64,000 nucleotides of DNA from Candidatus Yanofskyibacteriota bacterium (GTDB lineage: Bacteria; Patescibacteria; Paceibacteria; 2-02-FULL-40-12; IGHO2-12-FULL-4), in NCBI GenBank assembly GCA_016185525.1, contig JACPNK010000005.1, positions 1 through 64,000 on the forward strand, read 5' to 3'. The notes below the pieces were generated by a model. It was not told the DNA's origin. It did no database searches and saw only the letters and a program-made list of their open reading frames with translations. The position numbers and the translations under genes are program-made. Below are positions 55,152 to 63,650 of this stretch, in pieces. Each line of letters opens with the position of its first letter. The stretch's first letter is position 1.

Positions 55152-56390
55152 TTATTGATCTATGGTGGGGATAGCGCATTGCTGTTCGCATTCAACTCGT
55201 TTATTATTTTCACAAATCTGTTTTTCTGCGGGAGTTGAAAGCGGATTACTGCAACTGGCTGATGCGTTTATGGCGCAGAAAGAATAGCAGTCATTTTGCG
55301 CCCCGCCAGTGTATTGCCCAGTTTGACTAGCGCCTTTGTCTTCGGAACCGGGGCTGACTGACGTGAAACCGGTTTTGTCCAAAGCAAAATTCGCTAGCTT
55401 GTTAATAGCGGCGCTGACTATAGCCATAATTACTTCCGAAAGCTCATCTGAAGTGACCAGCCACTTGGAGTTGTTATCAAACCATTGTGCCGCGCTTTCA
55501 CCCAATATTTTTGCCGGGGTTAAAGTTTTACCAAGGAAGTTGCATTGAGCGCCGGCTCCAACGCTAGTTTGACCTTGGCATTGGTTCAAACAAGTTTTGT
55601 CAGCGTCGCTGACGCATAAATTTTTTCGATTTAAATCAGGAATAATGTTACAGGCTCTTAGCAACGGGTCGTAACAGTTGTTGTAGCAGACAGTGCTTCT
55701 GACATTGGGAGTTCCTCGGCACGAACCTTGCGCTCCGGTAAAACCGCCGCCTCCGACAATTTCGCTTTGTCTAGCATTTTCTTGGGAGCTTCTTTGTTTA
55801 TTTAATTCTTCCAAACTTATTGCCAAAGCTCCGGCTAAATTATTTTGCGGTTCCACCAAACGTGACCATGTCTCCCAGCCGCCGCCTTTTTCAAAACTTT
55901 TTTTAAAGTCAGCCCTGACCTTTTCTGGAATAGTGCATTTAATTTTAGTTTGAAATGGTGTCAGAGTGTCTTGTTTTAGTTCGTCATTAAAATCCGTCTG
56001 ACCGATATCGACGTACGGAACACTGCTTGTTTGAAAGGCCAGGGCCAACGGCCCTCGTAAGTCGTCGCACAAAATACCCTTTTGTATAGAATAGTTTAAC
56101 TGGGTGCGGAATTGATTTTCTCCTATTCTTTGGGCGTCAGCTAGAAACTTTTTCCAATTTTGCACGAAACTGGGCGCTTGTTGTCCTTTTTCAAGACCCA
56201 GGTTGTTTATGGAATTAACAACTCCGTTGCTTAGGTTTGTGAGCAGTCTTCTTGCCAAGGCCCTTGCTATCAAGTCAAGGCCGAATTCTTTAGTGATGTA
56301 AGCGATAGCGGCTGCTCCTTGACTGGCATAAAAAGGCACGCTAAAACCAAGCGCAAATATTAAAACAAGGATAGTTATTTTTTTCCTCAT
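55152..56390 (-). CDS. Secreted Cys-rich protein of the T4SS-like cluster
   Basis: The protein has 412 residues. It has an N-terminal signal (KITILVLIFALGFSVPFYAS), a helical region, and then many Cys: CRGTPNVRSTVCYNNCYDPL, CVSDADKTCLNQCQG and a C-terminal CYSFCAINASASC...CENNKRVECEQQC. Many paired cysteines suggest disulfide bonds and export. It may correspond to the VirB5 position, but I see no VirB5 sequence motif. It overlaps the next upstream gene by 4 bp. Confidence 0.6.
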   Translation of the reverse strand: MRKKITILVLIFALGFSVPFYASQGAAAIAYITKEFGLDLIARALARRLLTNLSNGVVNSINNLGLEKGQQAPSFVQNWKKFLADAQRIGENQFRTQLNYSIQKGILCDDLRGPLALAFQTSSVPYVDIGQTDFNDELKQDTLTPFQTKIKCTIPEKVRADFKKSFEKGGGWETWSRLVEPQNNLAGALAISLEELNKQRSSQENARQSEIVGGGGFTGAQGSCRGTPNVRSTVCYNNCYDPLLRACNIIPDLNRKNLCVSDADKTCLNQCQGQTSVGAGAQCNFLGKTLTPAKILGESAAQWFDNNSKWLVTSDELSEVIMAIVSAAINKLANFALDKTGFTSVSPGSEDKGASQTGQYTGGAQNDCYSFCAINASASCSNPLSTPAEKQICENNKRVECEQQCAIPTIDQ

Positions 56391-57376
56391 TTAGTCAATA
56401 AAATAGAAATGTCAAAAAAATCGCTGTCCGGCGGAGTGAGATTATTCGCTTTTATTTTAGCGTTAATTTCAAGCAGTATCGGCTGGGCCTCAAGGTAAAC
56501 GGTTTGTAGGTTGCCCAAAACGACCATCTGCTTTAGGGGGTCGTCGGTGGAAAGCGCTATGGAGCGGTAGTATAGCTCCAGTTTTTTTAAAAGGGTCAAT
56601 ATCTTTTTATGAATACCGAGCCACTCTCTAGAAACCGAAGAATTATTTATTTCGTCATATGCTTGTTGAAATTTGACAGAGTGTTCTAGAAATTTGCTCT
56701 TAATTCTCTCTTTTTGCTGGTCGTCATAGATTTCTTCGCTATCGGCCGTTTGGTCGGGAGAAAAAAGCAAAACAAGTTCTTTGGGTTGACCTAAAAGAAT
56801 CTCGGTTATATCTTCTGATATAGCCCGAAAAGCAATATTTAAATAATTTTCCTGTGCCTCTTTTGTGTTTTCAACTAAGTTTTTGACCTCATCGCCGACA
56901 TTTACATCTTCCAAAGCTGAAAGAATTGAATAAACAGTGGCGCTAGCCGTTGAATCTACGGATTGAGCGTAAGTCTGCGAGTTATTGCTTTTTTTCAAAT
57001 CTCCGCTCAAAACACCTCCAGCAACCAAAGAAGCCAGTCTTTCAGTAGAGTTCATGGAAAGAAACCTTCTTGTTTTGGCAAGGGAATCGTTATCGGCTTG
57101 TGTGGGATTGTGGTCGGAAAAAGCTTCTTCGCCGTCTAAGTAGCCGTCGCCATCTGTATCCGGATTGTATGGATCGCTACCCCAAACCGCTTCTTCTGCG
57201 TTTTTTAGGCCATCGTGGTCAAAGTCGTCGCTGTCCTGGTAGTCAACTTTTATGCTTTCTGAAACTACCGCAGTCGCAGGACTGAAAGTTTTGTTTATAA
57301 GTATGCCAACTCTGGCCACCACCAAACCGGCGGCTCCAAAAAGTATTACCATCAGGACTTTAATTGATTTGGTCAT
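56387..57376 (-). CDS. Membrane-anchored protein with calcium-binding TSP3 repeats
   Basis: The protein has 329 residues. An N-terminal membrane segment (IKVLMVILFGAAGLVVARVG) is followed by three Asp-rich calcium loops at about 46-95: DSDDFDHDGLKNAEE, DPYNPDTDGDGYLDGEE and NPTQADNDSL. The rest is helical (VGDEVKNLVENTKEAQENYL, SVKFQQAYDEINN). Thrombospondin-type-3 repeats occur in surface proteins. It is probably the most upstream gene of the T4SS-like operon. Confidence 0.75.
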   Translation of the reverse strand: MTKSIKVLMVILFGAAGLVVARVGILINKTFSPATAVVSESIKVDYQDSDDFDHDGLKNAEEAVWGSDPYNPDTDGDGYLDGEEAFSDHNPTQADNDSLAKTRRFLSMNSTERLASLVAGGVLSGDLKKSNNSQTYAQSVDSTASATVYSILSALEDVNVGDEVKNLVENTKEAQENYLNIAFRAISEDITEILLGQPKELVLLFSPDQTADSEEIYDDQQKERIKSKFLEHSVKFQQAYDEINNSSVSREWLGIHKKILTLLKKLELYYRSIALSTDDPLKQMVVLGNLQTVYLEAQPILLEINAKIKANNLTPPDSDFFDISILLTK

Positions 57377-57391
57377 AGTAGGTTCTAGGTT

Positions 57392-57748
57392 TCAGGTTCT
57401 AGCTTCTAGTTTAGAAATTATAACATTTAACATTTTTTGGACTTCTTCTAGTAAAGATGATGATTGTTCAAAATCAATTTTTGGATACAGGTCTTTTGAT
57501 ATGATTAGTTGAGTTTCTAGTTCGGCGGCAGAAGAATAAGATATTCTTAAGAATTGCAAGTATTCCTTTAAATTTTTGCGTTGTTGACCTTCGGCTATGT
57601 TAGAAGGAATTGATACTGCCGCTCTTCTCATTTGAGAGGATAGACCATAAATCTCGTTGAAAGGAAATTTTGCAGTGTTTTTATATATTTCTTTGACTAG
57701 TTCTATTCCTTTTTGCCAAACTATCAGTTCTTTAAATGATTTTATCAT
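57392..57748 (-). CDS. Four-helix-bundle protein (S23/IVP family)
   Basis: The protein has 118 residues. It has FKELIVWQKGIELVKEIYKN, MRRAAVSIPSNIAEGQQRKN, EYLQFLRISYSSAAELETQL and a final helix, an almost complete match in order to the TIGR02436-type family. Function unknown; relatives lie in rRNA intervening sequences and as DGR accessory proteins. It overlaps lnt by 17 bp and lies 15 bp upstream of the TSP3 gene. Confidence 0.9.
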   Translation of the reverse strand: MIKSFKELIVWQKGIELVKEIYKNTAKFPFNEIYGLSSQMRRAAVSIPSNIAEGQQRKNLKEYLQFLRISYSSAAELETQLIISKDLYPKIDFEQSSSLLEEVQKMLNVIISKLEART

Positions 57749-59411
57749 GCCTAGAACCTAGAACCTGAAAGCTAGAAGCTATCAGTACACTTAAACTAGC
57801 CAGTAAAATTGGCCAATCTCCTAGTTTATTATACAATGTTTTCTTGCTATTTAATACAATGTCGCCTGTTAATATCTGAAATCCCTGCACTTGGAACGGA
57901 TAAGTGCTTTCAGCACGAGAGTGCAAATCCGTTCCAAGTGAGGGGTCAAAACCCGTTTCGGAAGCTTCTCTTGAGATTTTTCCCGAGCCCGAAACCACAA
58001 AAGATGGTCCATAATTTGCGGCATAGATTAGGTATTTGTTGTTTTCAGCGGCGCGCAAAGAAGCCATAGCTTTAACTTGTCTGATTAAGTCTTTGGAACC
58101 GTTAGCAAAAGCGAAACTGCCTTGCACAGCTATGAGTTGTCCGCCAGACAAGGAAATATTTCTGGCCAAAGACGGCGAAGAAATATCGGAACAAACCAAA
58201 GCCCCTACCCCCACCTGAGGACTGTCCTCAGTAAGATTGGGAAAATTAATAGCGGAGGGTGGCTGATGACCGCTTTGTAGCTCTTCAAAATTTTTAAGCT
58301 CTTCGGAATCAATGCCTAAAACTTTATCTAACAGGCGGAAGAGATAAGGCGCGTATTCCCCTCCCGGAGTCAAGAGTTTTTTGTCATAATCTCCAACCAC
58401 GCCGCTTTTGGAATCCAAGTATATGGTTTTAGATTTTTTCAGAAAATTTTCCTGGATATGCGAGTTGTCTATGATGGCGGTTTTGGAAGAAAATAGATTG
58501 TTGAAAAAAAGGCCGACATTCAAAGTATTGCCGAATAAACTTATGTTAGTAAAAAAATTGCTGGCTTCGGGAAAAACTATCAGTTTGGTTTCGGGTTCTT
58601 CTCTACTTATTTTATTCATCAGTTCAAGCTGTTTTTTGAAAAAAGAAAGCTGTTCTTGGGGGCTGTAGTTTTTTTTGCTTGGGATATAACTTTGAATGAC
58701 CGCTACTTTAATCTTTTCGGCATTATTGTTGGAAGGAACGAACCAGTCAAATGGAAAGTAAGAAAGAGAAGTTAAAACAGCGATAAAAATCCAAAGTTTT
58801 TTGTATTGTCTTTTTTCCAAAAAAAGAAAAATTAAAACGGCGGCGAGAGCGACAAAAAAAGTAACGCCGTAAATGCCAAGCAGAGACGATAACTTAAGAA
58901 TCAAAGTGTTAGCATGCAAGTTGTAAGCAAGATTGCCGGCTGTCCAATCGGGTGAAATTGTATTGCCCGGGCTGAACCAGAGAATTGAAATTATAAATGA
59001 TCTTAAATACTCAAACCAAACAAATATTGAAGGAAAAACAATCAAAGATGTCCAGCTTGTTTTCTTCTCAATTTTCTTGAAAAGCCAAAATGCCGTTGCC
59101 CAGAGAAATGACATTGCCAGAGCGGTCAAAAGCCAAGCGAAAGCTATCAAACCGGCGGCAAGGTAGTGATTTTCAAAACCGAGTCCTTCAAGAGGATAAG
59201 TGTCCCAAAACCATCTGAAGACGAATAAGAAATAAACCAAACCAAACCAAAAGCCGGTTGAAAAAGCTTTCTGCGGGCGGATTTCAAGAAAAACAAAGAG
59301 AAGTATTAAAGCAAAAAATACCAGCCAGCCTAAGCCGAAAAAAGGCAAAGAAAAAGCCAAAATTAAACCGCCTAAAACTGCAAAGATAAGATTTGGCTTA
59401 ATTTTCTCCAT
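57732..59411 (-). CDS. lnt: Apolipoprotein N-acyltransferase
   Basis: The protein has 559 residues. There are six or more N-terminal membrane helices (LIFAVLGGLILAFSLPFFGLG onward, FLFVFRWFWDTYPLEGLGF). The carbon-nitrogen hydrolase domain has IKVAVIQSYIP, LIVFPEASNFF with the catalytic Glu, and GALVCSDISSPSL with the catalytic Cys. It N-acylates lipoproteins. Two palindromic inserts, at 57890-57938 and 58215-58231, lie in the coding region. Presence of Lnt implies lipoproteins with a third acyl chain, unusual for a cell otherwise of simple envelope. It overlaps ksgA by 40 bp. Confidence 0.9.
   Translation of the reverse strand: MEKIKPNLIFAVLGGLILAFSLPFFGLGWLVFFALILLFVFLEIRPQKAFSTGFWFGLVYFLFVFRWFWDTYPLEGLGFENHYLAAGLIAFAWLLTALAMSFLWATAFWLFKKIEKKTSWTSLIVFPSIFVWFEYLRSFIISILWFSPGNTISPDWTAGNLAYNLHANTLILKLSSLLGIYGVTFFVALAAVLIFLFLEKRQYKKLWIFIAVLTSLSYFPFDWFVPSNNNAEKIKVAVIQSYIPSKKNYSPQEQLSFFKKQLELMNKISREEPETKLIVFPEASNFFTNISLFGNTLNVGLFFNNLFSSKTAIIDNSHIQENFLKKSKTIYLDSKSGVVGDYDKKLLTPGGEYAPYLFRLLDKVLGIDSEELKNFEELQSGHQPPSAINFPNLTEDSPQVGVGALVCSDISSPSLARNISLSGGQLIAVQGSFAFANGSKDLIRQVKAMASLRAAENNKYLIYAANYGPSFVVSGSGKISREASETGFDPSLGTDLHSRAESTYPFQVQGFQILTGDIVLNSKKTLYNKLGDWPILLASLSVLIASSFQVLGSRHDKII
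57890..57938. repeat. Palindromic element inside lnt (1)
   Basis: 12-bp perfect arms CTTGGAACGGAT/ATCCGTTCCAAG with a TGC/GCA-containing centre. It adds about 16 residues (GTDLHSRAESTYPFQ) to the C-terminal domain in frame. Confidence 0.8.
58215..58231. repeat. Palindromic element inside lnt (2)
   Basis: CTGAGGACTGTCCTCAG, a near-perfect palindrome also found (with one change) at 11767-11786 in the mini-intein. In protein: TEDSPQ here, PEDSPR there. Confidence 0.8.
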
Positions 59412-60166
59412 TCATTTAATGTCAGCGACTCCGGACGCCTTTTTTCGTCAATGCCGGCTTCTTGAAGCTTTTTTCCAAGGGCCGCCCTTGGAAGGCTTAG
59501 TCCGGCGGAGAGACTGTTTAATAATTGTTTTCTTTTGCCGTTGAAAGCCAAACGGGCTAATTTCATAATTTTTTCAACTTGTTCTTTTTCCGTCGGACCT
59601 TGGTCTTTAGGTGTCATTTTTATTAAAGCCGAATCAACTTTCGGTACTGGCCGGAAATTTCCTTTGGAAATATATTTTAAAATTTTTGCGTCTGCGTAGA
59701 ACCGAACCGACAAAGCCAGCAAACTCATTTTGGAAGGTTTAGCGACTATTCTTTGGGCTACTTCTTTCTGTACCATGAACAAAATTAACTTTGGTGAAGG
59801 CCATTCGCTAAGCACTCTTCTTAAAAGTTGCGATGTCAAATAATAAGGGATATTCCCCACTACCTTGTATTTCCAAGGTTCGACCTTGATCAGATTAAGG
59901 TCGAACCTTAATATGTCTCCCTCAATCATTGTAACATTTTTTTGATTTTTAAACTTGGTTTGTAGAACCGGAACTAAGTTTCGGTCTTTTTCAACGGCAA
60001 TAATTTTTGCTCCGGTTTCCGCCAGTTTTTCGGTCAACAGACCTGTGCCGGCGCCGACTTCCAGCACAGTGTCGCTAGCTGAAATTTCAGCCATTTCAAC
60101 TATGGATTTAAGTATACTGGCGTTTCTTAGAAAATTTTGACCCAATTTTCTTGACGGCCTTATCAT
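59372..60166 (-). CDS. ksgA: 16S rRNA dimethyladenosine transferase KsgA
   Basis: The protein has 264 residues. It begins RPSRKLGQNFLRNASILKSI, has the SAM motif VLEVGAGTGLLTEKLAETG, the catalytic KVVGNIPYYLTSQLL, and a C-terminal domain with FNGKRKQLLNSLSAG. It dimethylates two adenosines in the 3' hairpin of 16S rRNA. It overlaps lnt by 40 bp, long for functional genes but the C-terminus is conserved to the end (SLTLNEWRKLSQIL). Confidence 0.96.
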   Translation of the reverse strand: MIRPSRKLGQNFLRNASILKSIVEMAEISASDTVLEVGAGTGLLTEKLAETGAKIIAVEKDRNLVPVLQTKFKNQKNVTMIEGDILRFDLNLIKVEPWKYKVVGNIPYYLTSQLLRRVLSEWPSPKLILFMVQKEVAQRIVAKPSKMSLLALSVRFYADAKILKYISKGNFRPVPKVDSALIKMTPKDQGPTEKEQVEKIMKLARLAFNGKRKQLLNSLSAGLSLPRAALGKKLQEAGIDEKRRPESLTLNEWRKLSQILSLQF

Positions 60167-60180
60167 GCTTGTATCTTATT

Positions 60181-60340
60181 TAGCGCAGCAGACACAGCCT
60201 CTGAAGTCGCTGAGGAGGCAGTTTGCATGGTTGAGATTAAGTATAGTTATTCTTAACTTAATCTCAAAACTGCCGACGTCGCGAGCGAACGGAGTCGCTG
60301 GCGTAGTGAGCGTGCTGAAGAGGCTGTGTCTGCGAAGCTA
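60181..60340. repeat. Nested inverted repeat (cruciform-like), 160 bp
   Basis: Outer perfect 15-bp arms GCAGACACAGCCTCT (60188-60202) and its complement (60319-60333) enclose GGCAGTTT/AAACTGCC and, in the centre, TTGAGATTAAG/CTTAATCTCAA. The asymmetric extra sequence on the right is GC-rich. It separates ksgA from uvrD. It may fold as a long RNA hairpin or act as a bidirectional terminator, but no T-run is present. Confidence 0.75.
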
Positions 60341-60348
60341 AAAAGTTC

Positions 60349-63300
60349 CTAGTCATAATCTATAAAATCTTCGTAATTAAAGTCCCGCCTAAACGGTTTT
60401 TTTGTATTTTCAGATATAAAATCTTCGGGTATTTCAGAGACGAATCTTGAAACCGGATTAAATTGAGACGAACCATAAACCATGCGGTTTTGGCAGTGAG
60501 TCAAATAAAGTTTTTCTTTGGCTCTGGTGATTCCAACATAGCAAAGTCTTCTCTCTTCCTCCAACTCAACCGGATCAGTAATTGATCTGGGATGAGGAAA
60601 CAGACCTTCTTCCATGCCTGCTAAAAAAACGGTTGGAAATTCCAGGCCTTTGGAAGCGTGCATGGTCATCAGGGTTGCGCTTTTTTCTTGGTTTTTAATT
60701 TGGTCGGTTTCTTGTATCAACGAAACCTCTTCCAGAAAAACCGGCAGAGATTCGCGCGACTTTAGGTTGTCGTATTTTGACGTAACTGTCAGAAGTTCTT
60801 TTACGTTCTCCCAGCGGGATTCGTGGTCAACAGTTTTTTCCTGAAGGTATTTTTGGTAGTCAATATTTTGGAGGAGTTTTTTTATGAGTTTTGAAAGGTA
60901 AGACTCGTCTAGTTTTTCTTCCAAAGCATTTATGGTTTTGCTCAATGAAGCCAAACCGGACAAAGCTTTCTTATCTAATTCTTCTCTGTGATTTTTGAAA
61001 AGCTCAAAAACATTTCCGGCAGATTTTTGTTTTTGAATTTCCAGTATCCTTTCAAATGTTTTCTTGCCGATTCCTCTGCTTGGTACGTTGTGAATTCTTT
61101 CTAAACTAAAGTTGTCGCTCGGATTGAGCAGAAGCCTTAGATAAGCCAAGACGTCTTTAATTTCTTTTCTTTCATAAAATTTTAAGCCGCCAATAATTTT
61201 GTAGGGCAGACCGGCTTTCAGCATGGCTTCTTCAACAGCGCGGGACTGGGCGTGAGTGCGGTATAAAACACAAAAGTTGTTTAAGTCTTGTCCTTTTTTT
61301 AGTCCCTTTTTTATTTCGTCGGTTATAAATTTACCCTCTTCTCTTTCATTTCCTAATTCGGCAAGCAGTATTTTTTCGCCTTCCTGATTTTCAGTCCAGA
61401 GATTTTTGTGTCTTTGGAATTTATTGTTTGAAATAATATTTTGGGCGGCGGCTAAGATGTTCTGGGTTGAGCGGTAGTTTTGCTCCAAAAAAACAATTTT
61501 TGCCTCCGGATAGTCTCTTTCAAAACTTAAAATGTTGCGCAAATCTGCTTGTCGGAATCCGTAAATAGAGTTATGGACAGCAAAATTGTTGGCAGTATAA
61601 GTGTGTGTTCTTTCAATATCTAGGTCGTAAACGGGGCCGTTATAATCAATTTTTTTAATATCAATGATTTTTTCGTTAACAAATTTTTTACCGTTAAAAA
61701 CAGGAACAACCATGTGGGAATGCAAGTGAGATGCAGGCATAAAGTCAAAGTTAATGTCGGTGATTAAGGCGTGTTTTGTGACTTCAACGCCACACAATTC
61801 GGCTATTTGGCCGGCAAATTCTTCTGCCTTTTTATTATCGGCAAATACTTTCTCAATTCGCCAAGTATTAGCTTTGCCTTTTCTGACTTTCAGTCCGGAG
61901 TCTGTGAGTAATTTTCTAATTTTTTTGTTTTGGTTGTTTATACTGACTCTTGCTCTCCGTGACTTTGCTCTAGTTCCGCCATCGGAAGATGAAAAGTAGC
62001 ACAGATTAACGGAAGTTCTCTTGGTTTGAAATTTTGTGGTTCCTTGCGGTCGGTGGTGGGGATAACTAAACGACAAATCCAGATCAAGCATTAATTTTTT
62101 AGCGCGTTCAGCGCTTGGTATTTCTCGGAAAAGCTTTTCAATTTGTTTTTGGGTAATTAAACCGGAATCCGGGCCATTGCCTCTGTCAGCAAAAAAGACG
62201 GTAGTGGGTATGCCATAGTTAAAAGCATAATAAGACTCCCAAAAATGAGCTTCGGAACGGTTAGGCGAAAGTTTTAGAATCCACATTTTGTCAGCTCTTT
62301 CTTGATTAGCCCGCACATTTAGTCCAAGTCTGCTTTTGTTTTTTTTTATCTGTCTTATTCCCACAGTAACGCCTATTCTGTATCCTAATTTCTTAGAATA
62401 CATCAAGTAAGTAAGAAAAAAATTTTTAGAGGGAAGAAGTTTACTAAACAAAATATGGTTGGGGGTGGTTTGTAAGACATTTCCATTTGCAGTGGTTATT
62501 TCCAGTAGCGGCCCCTTATATCGAAATCTTCTTGCATTTAATACTTTTGCCGGGCGAGTTAAACTTCTTCCGGCTGGCGACAAAATGTTCTCCCCTTTAC
62601 TGACTTTTTCAATCTCTTTTAAGCCCTTTTCGGTTTTAATTTTTGTTTTTGGCGGAAAACATTGGTAATCATCCCCAACAGCCATGATATTTTTGTGTTT
62701 TTGAGCCAGCATTTTCAGAAAAAGATACTGCGGTTTGTTGGTGTCCTGATATTCATCAACCAAAATGTATCTAAAGCGGTCTTGGTATTTTTCCAGTATG
62801 CTTTTTCCCTGTTTTAACATTTTTACGGTCCAAAAAAGCAGATCGTCAAAATCCATAGCGTTGCTGTTTTCCAAGTTTTTCTGGTAGAGAGGATAAATTT
62901 TAGCGACGATTTTTTCAAAAAATTCCTTAGCCGAGCCGCTGTATTCAGCCGGTCCGGCCAGGTTGGTTTTGGCTTCAGATATTCTGGCAAGCACGGCGCG
63001 GGGATTTGTTTTTTTTGTGTCAATTTCCAGTTCTTCCATTACTTTCTTGATAACGCCAAGCTGATCCTCGGTATCGTAAATGACAAAGTTGGAAGTGTAA
63101 GGCGAGTTAAATTTTCCGATTTCGTTTCTTAACAACCTTGCCGATATGGAGTGAAACGTCCCCAGCATAGGAAAACCTAAATTTTGAATTTTGCCTGCCC
63201 CGCCGTTGGCGTATGACCTGGGGAATTTTGAATTTTGAATTAAGCTTATAACCCGCTCCCTCATCTCCCCCGCGGCTTTGTTTGTGAAAGTAACCGCTAA

Positions 63301-63465
63301 GATATTTTCTGGTCTTACTCCCTGCTGGATTAAGTGAGCAGTCCGATGGGTCAGCACCTTTGTTTTACCGCTGCCAGCGGCGGCAATAACCAAAACCGGA
63401 CCCTCTGTGGCCCGTACCGCTTCAACTTGTTTTTCGTTTAAACCCTCAAAAAGATTTTTAGACAT
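60349..63465 (-). CDS. UvrD/PcrA-type helicase with intein
   Basis: The precursor has 1038 residues. The extein is 674, normal for UvrD/PcrA. Motifs: AAAGSGKTKVLTHR (I), AVTFTNKAAGEMRERV (Ia), ILVDEYQDTNKPQY (II), the III region split by the intein (GDDYQ | SIYGFRQA), FLEQNYRSTQNIL (IV), and LMTMHASKGLEFPTVFLAG (V) with YVGITRAKEKLYL (VI). It unwinds DNA in repair. A palindrome-bearing insert (about 63179-63241) adds FPRSYANGGAGKIQN after motif Ia. Confidence 0.96.
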   Translation of the reverse strand: MSKNLFEGLNEKQVEAVRATEGPVLVIAAAGSGKTKVLTHRTAHLIQQGVRPENILAVTFTNKAAGEMRERVISLIQNSKFPRSYANGGAGKIQNLGFPMLGTFHSISARLLRNEIGKFNSPYTSNFVIYDTEDQLGVIKKVMEELEIDTKKTNPRAVLARISEAKTNLAGPAEYSGSAKEFFEKIVAKIYPLYQKNLENSNAMDFDDLLFWTVKMLKQGKSILEKYQDRFRYILVDEYQDTNKPQYLFLKMLAQKHKNIMAVGDDYQCFPPKTKIKTEKGLKEIEKVSKGENILSPAGRSLTRPAKVLNARRFRYKGPLLEITTANGNVLQTTPNHILFSKLLPSKNFFLTYLMYSKKLGYRIGVTVGIRQIKKNKSRLGLNVRANQERADKMWILKLSPNRSEAHFWESYYAFNYGIPTTVFFADRGNGPDSGLITQKQIEKLFREIPSAERAKKLMLDLDLSFSYPHHRPQGTTKFQTKRTSVNLCYFSSSDGGTRAKSRRARVSINNQNKKIRKLLTDSGLKVRKGKANTWRIEKVFADNKKAEEFAGQIAELCGVEVTKHALITDINFDFMPASHLHSHMVVPVFNGKKFVNEKIIDIKKIDYNGPVYDLDIERTHTYTANNFAVHNSIYGFRQADLRNILSFERDYPEAKIVFLEQNYRSTQNILAAAQNIISNNKFQRHKNLWTENQEGEKILLAELGNEREEGKFITDEIKKGLKKGQDLNNFCVLYRTHAQSRAVEEAMLKAGLPYKIIGGLKFYERKEIKDVLAYLRLLLNPSDNFSLERIHNVPSRGIGKKTFERILEIQKQKSAGNVFELFKNHREELDKKALSGLASLSKTINALEEKLDESYLSKLIKKLLQNIDYQKYLQEKTVDHESRWENVKELLTVTSKYDNLKSRESLPVFLEEVSLIQETDQIKNQEKSATLMTMHASKGLEFPTVFLAGMEEGLFPHPRSITDPVELEEERRLCYVGITRAKEKLYLTHCQNRMVYGSSQFNPVSRFVSEIPEDFISENTKKPFRRDFNYEDFIDYD
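61570..62661 (-). other. UvrD intein
   Basis: It has 364 residues, from Cys1 (CFPPKTKIKTEKGL) to FAVHN with +1 Ser. Block B is QTTPNHILFSKLLP and block F is VYDLDIERTHTYTANNF. Between them is a ~200-residue basic domain without an obvious LAGLIDADG motif, so either the endonuclease is degraded or of another type. It interrupts the helicase at motif III (DDYQ/SIYGFR), the known UvrD/PcrA-type site. Confidence 0.9.
63179..63241. repeat. Palindromic insert inside the uvrD N-extein
   Basis: ATTTTGAATTTT occurs on both sides of a CCCC...GGGG hairpin that contains GCCGTTGGCG. The in-frame insert codes for KFPRSYANGGAGKIQNLG between helicase motifs Ia and the next. The core GCCTGCCCC edge again resembles the other repeats. 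Confidence 0.65.
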
Positions 63466-63536
63466 GTAAACTCTTTTGGTTCTATCATATTTTTGAGCTG
63501 ATTAAAAACAAAAAACCAGATTTGCTGATTTATTTG

Positions 63537-63608
63537 TATCCCCGGACCGATTTGAACGGTCGGCCTCTTCCTTCGGAGGGAAGCGCTCTTCCGCTGAGCT
63601 ACGGGGAC
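63537..63608 (-). tRNA. tRNA-Arg (CCG anticodon)
   Basis: Acceptor GTCCCCG/CGGGGAT (last pair G-T), anticodon stem CTTCC/GGAAG with loop CTCCGAA, T-arm GACCG-TTCAAAT-CGGTC. No encoded CCA. Third arginine-type tRNA question aside, this is the second Arg tRNA in the window. Confidence 0.92.
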
Positions 63609-63650
63609 GATTCCAACGAGATAAATTTTTTCTTGCGAGTTGCCAGATGA

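Noticed and set aside
3000..63465. UGA recoded as Gly or Trp, as in Gracilibacteria or SR1
   Set aside because: Genes such as the deaminase (26581) and ruvC (37309) end in TGA at natural C-termini, and no gene needs TGA read-through.
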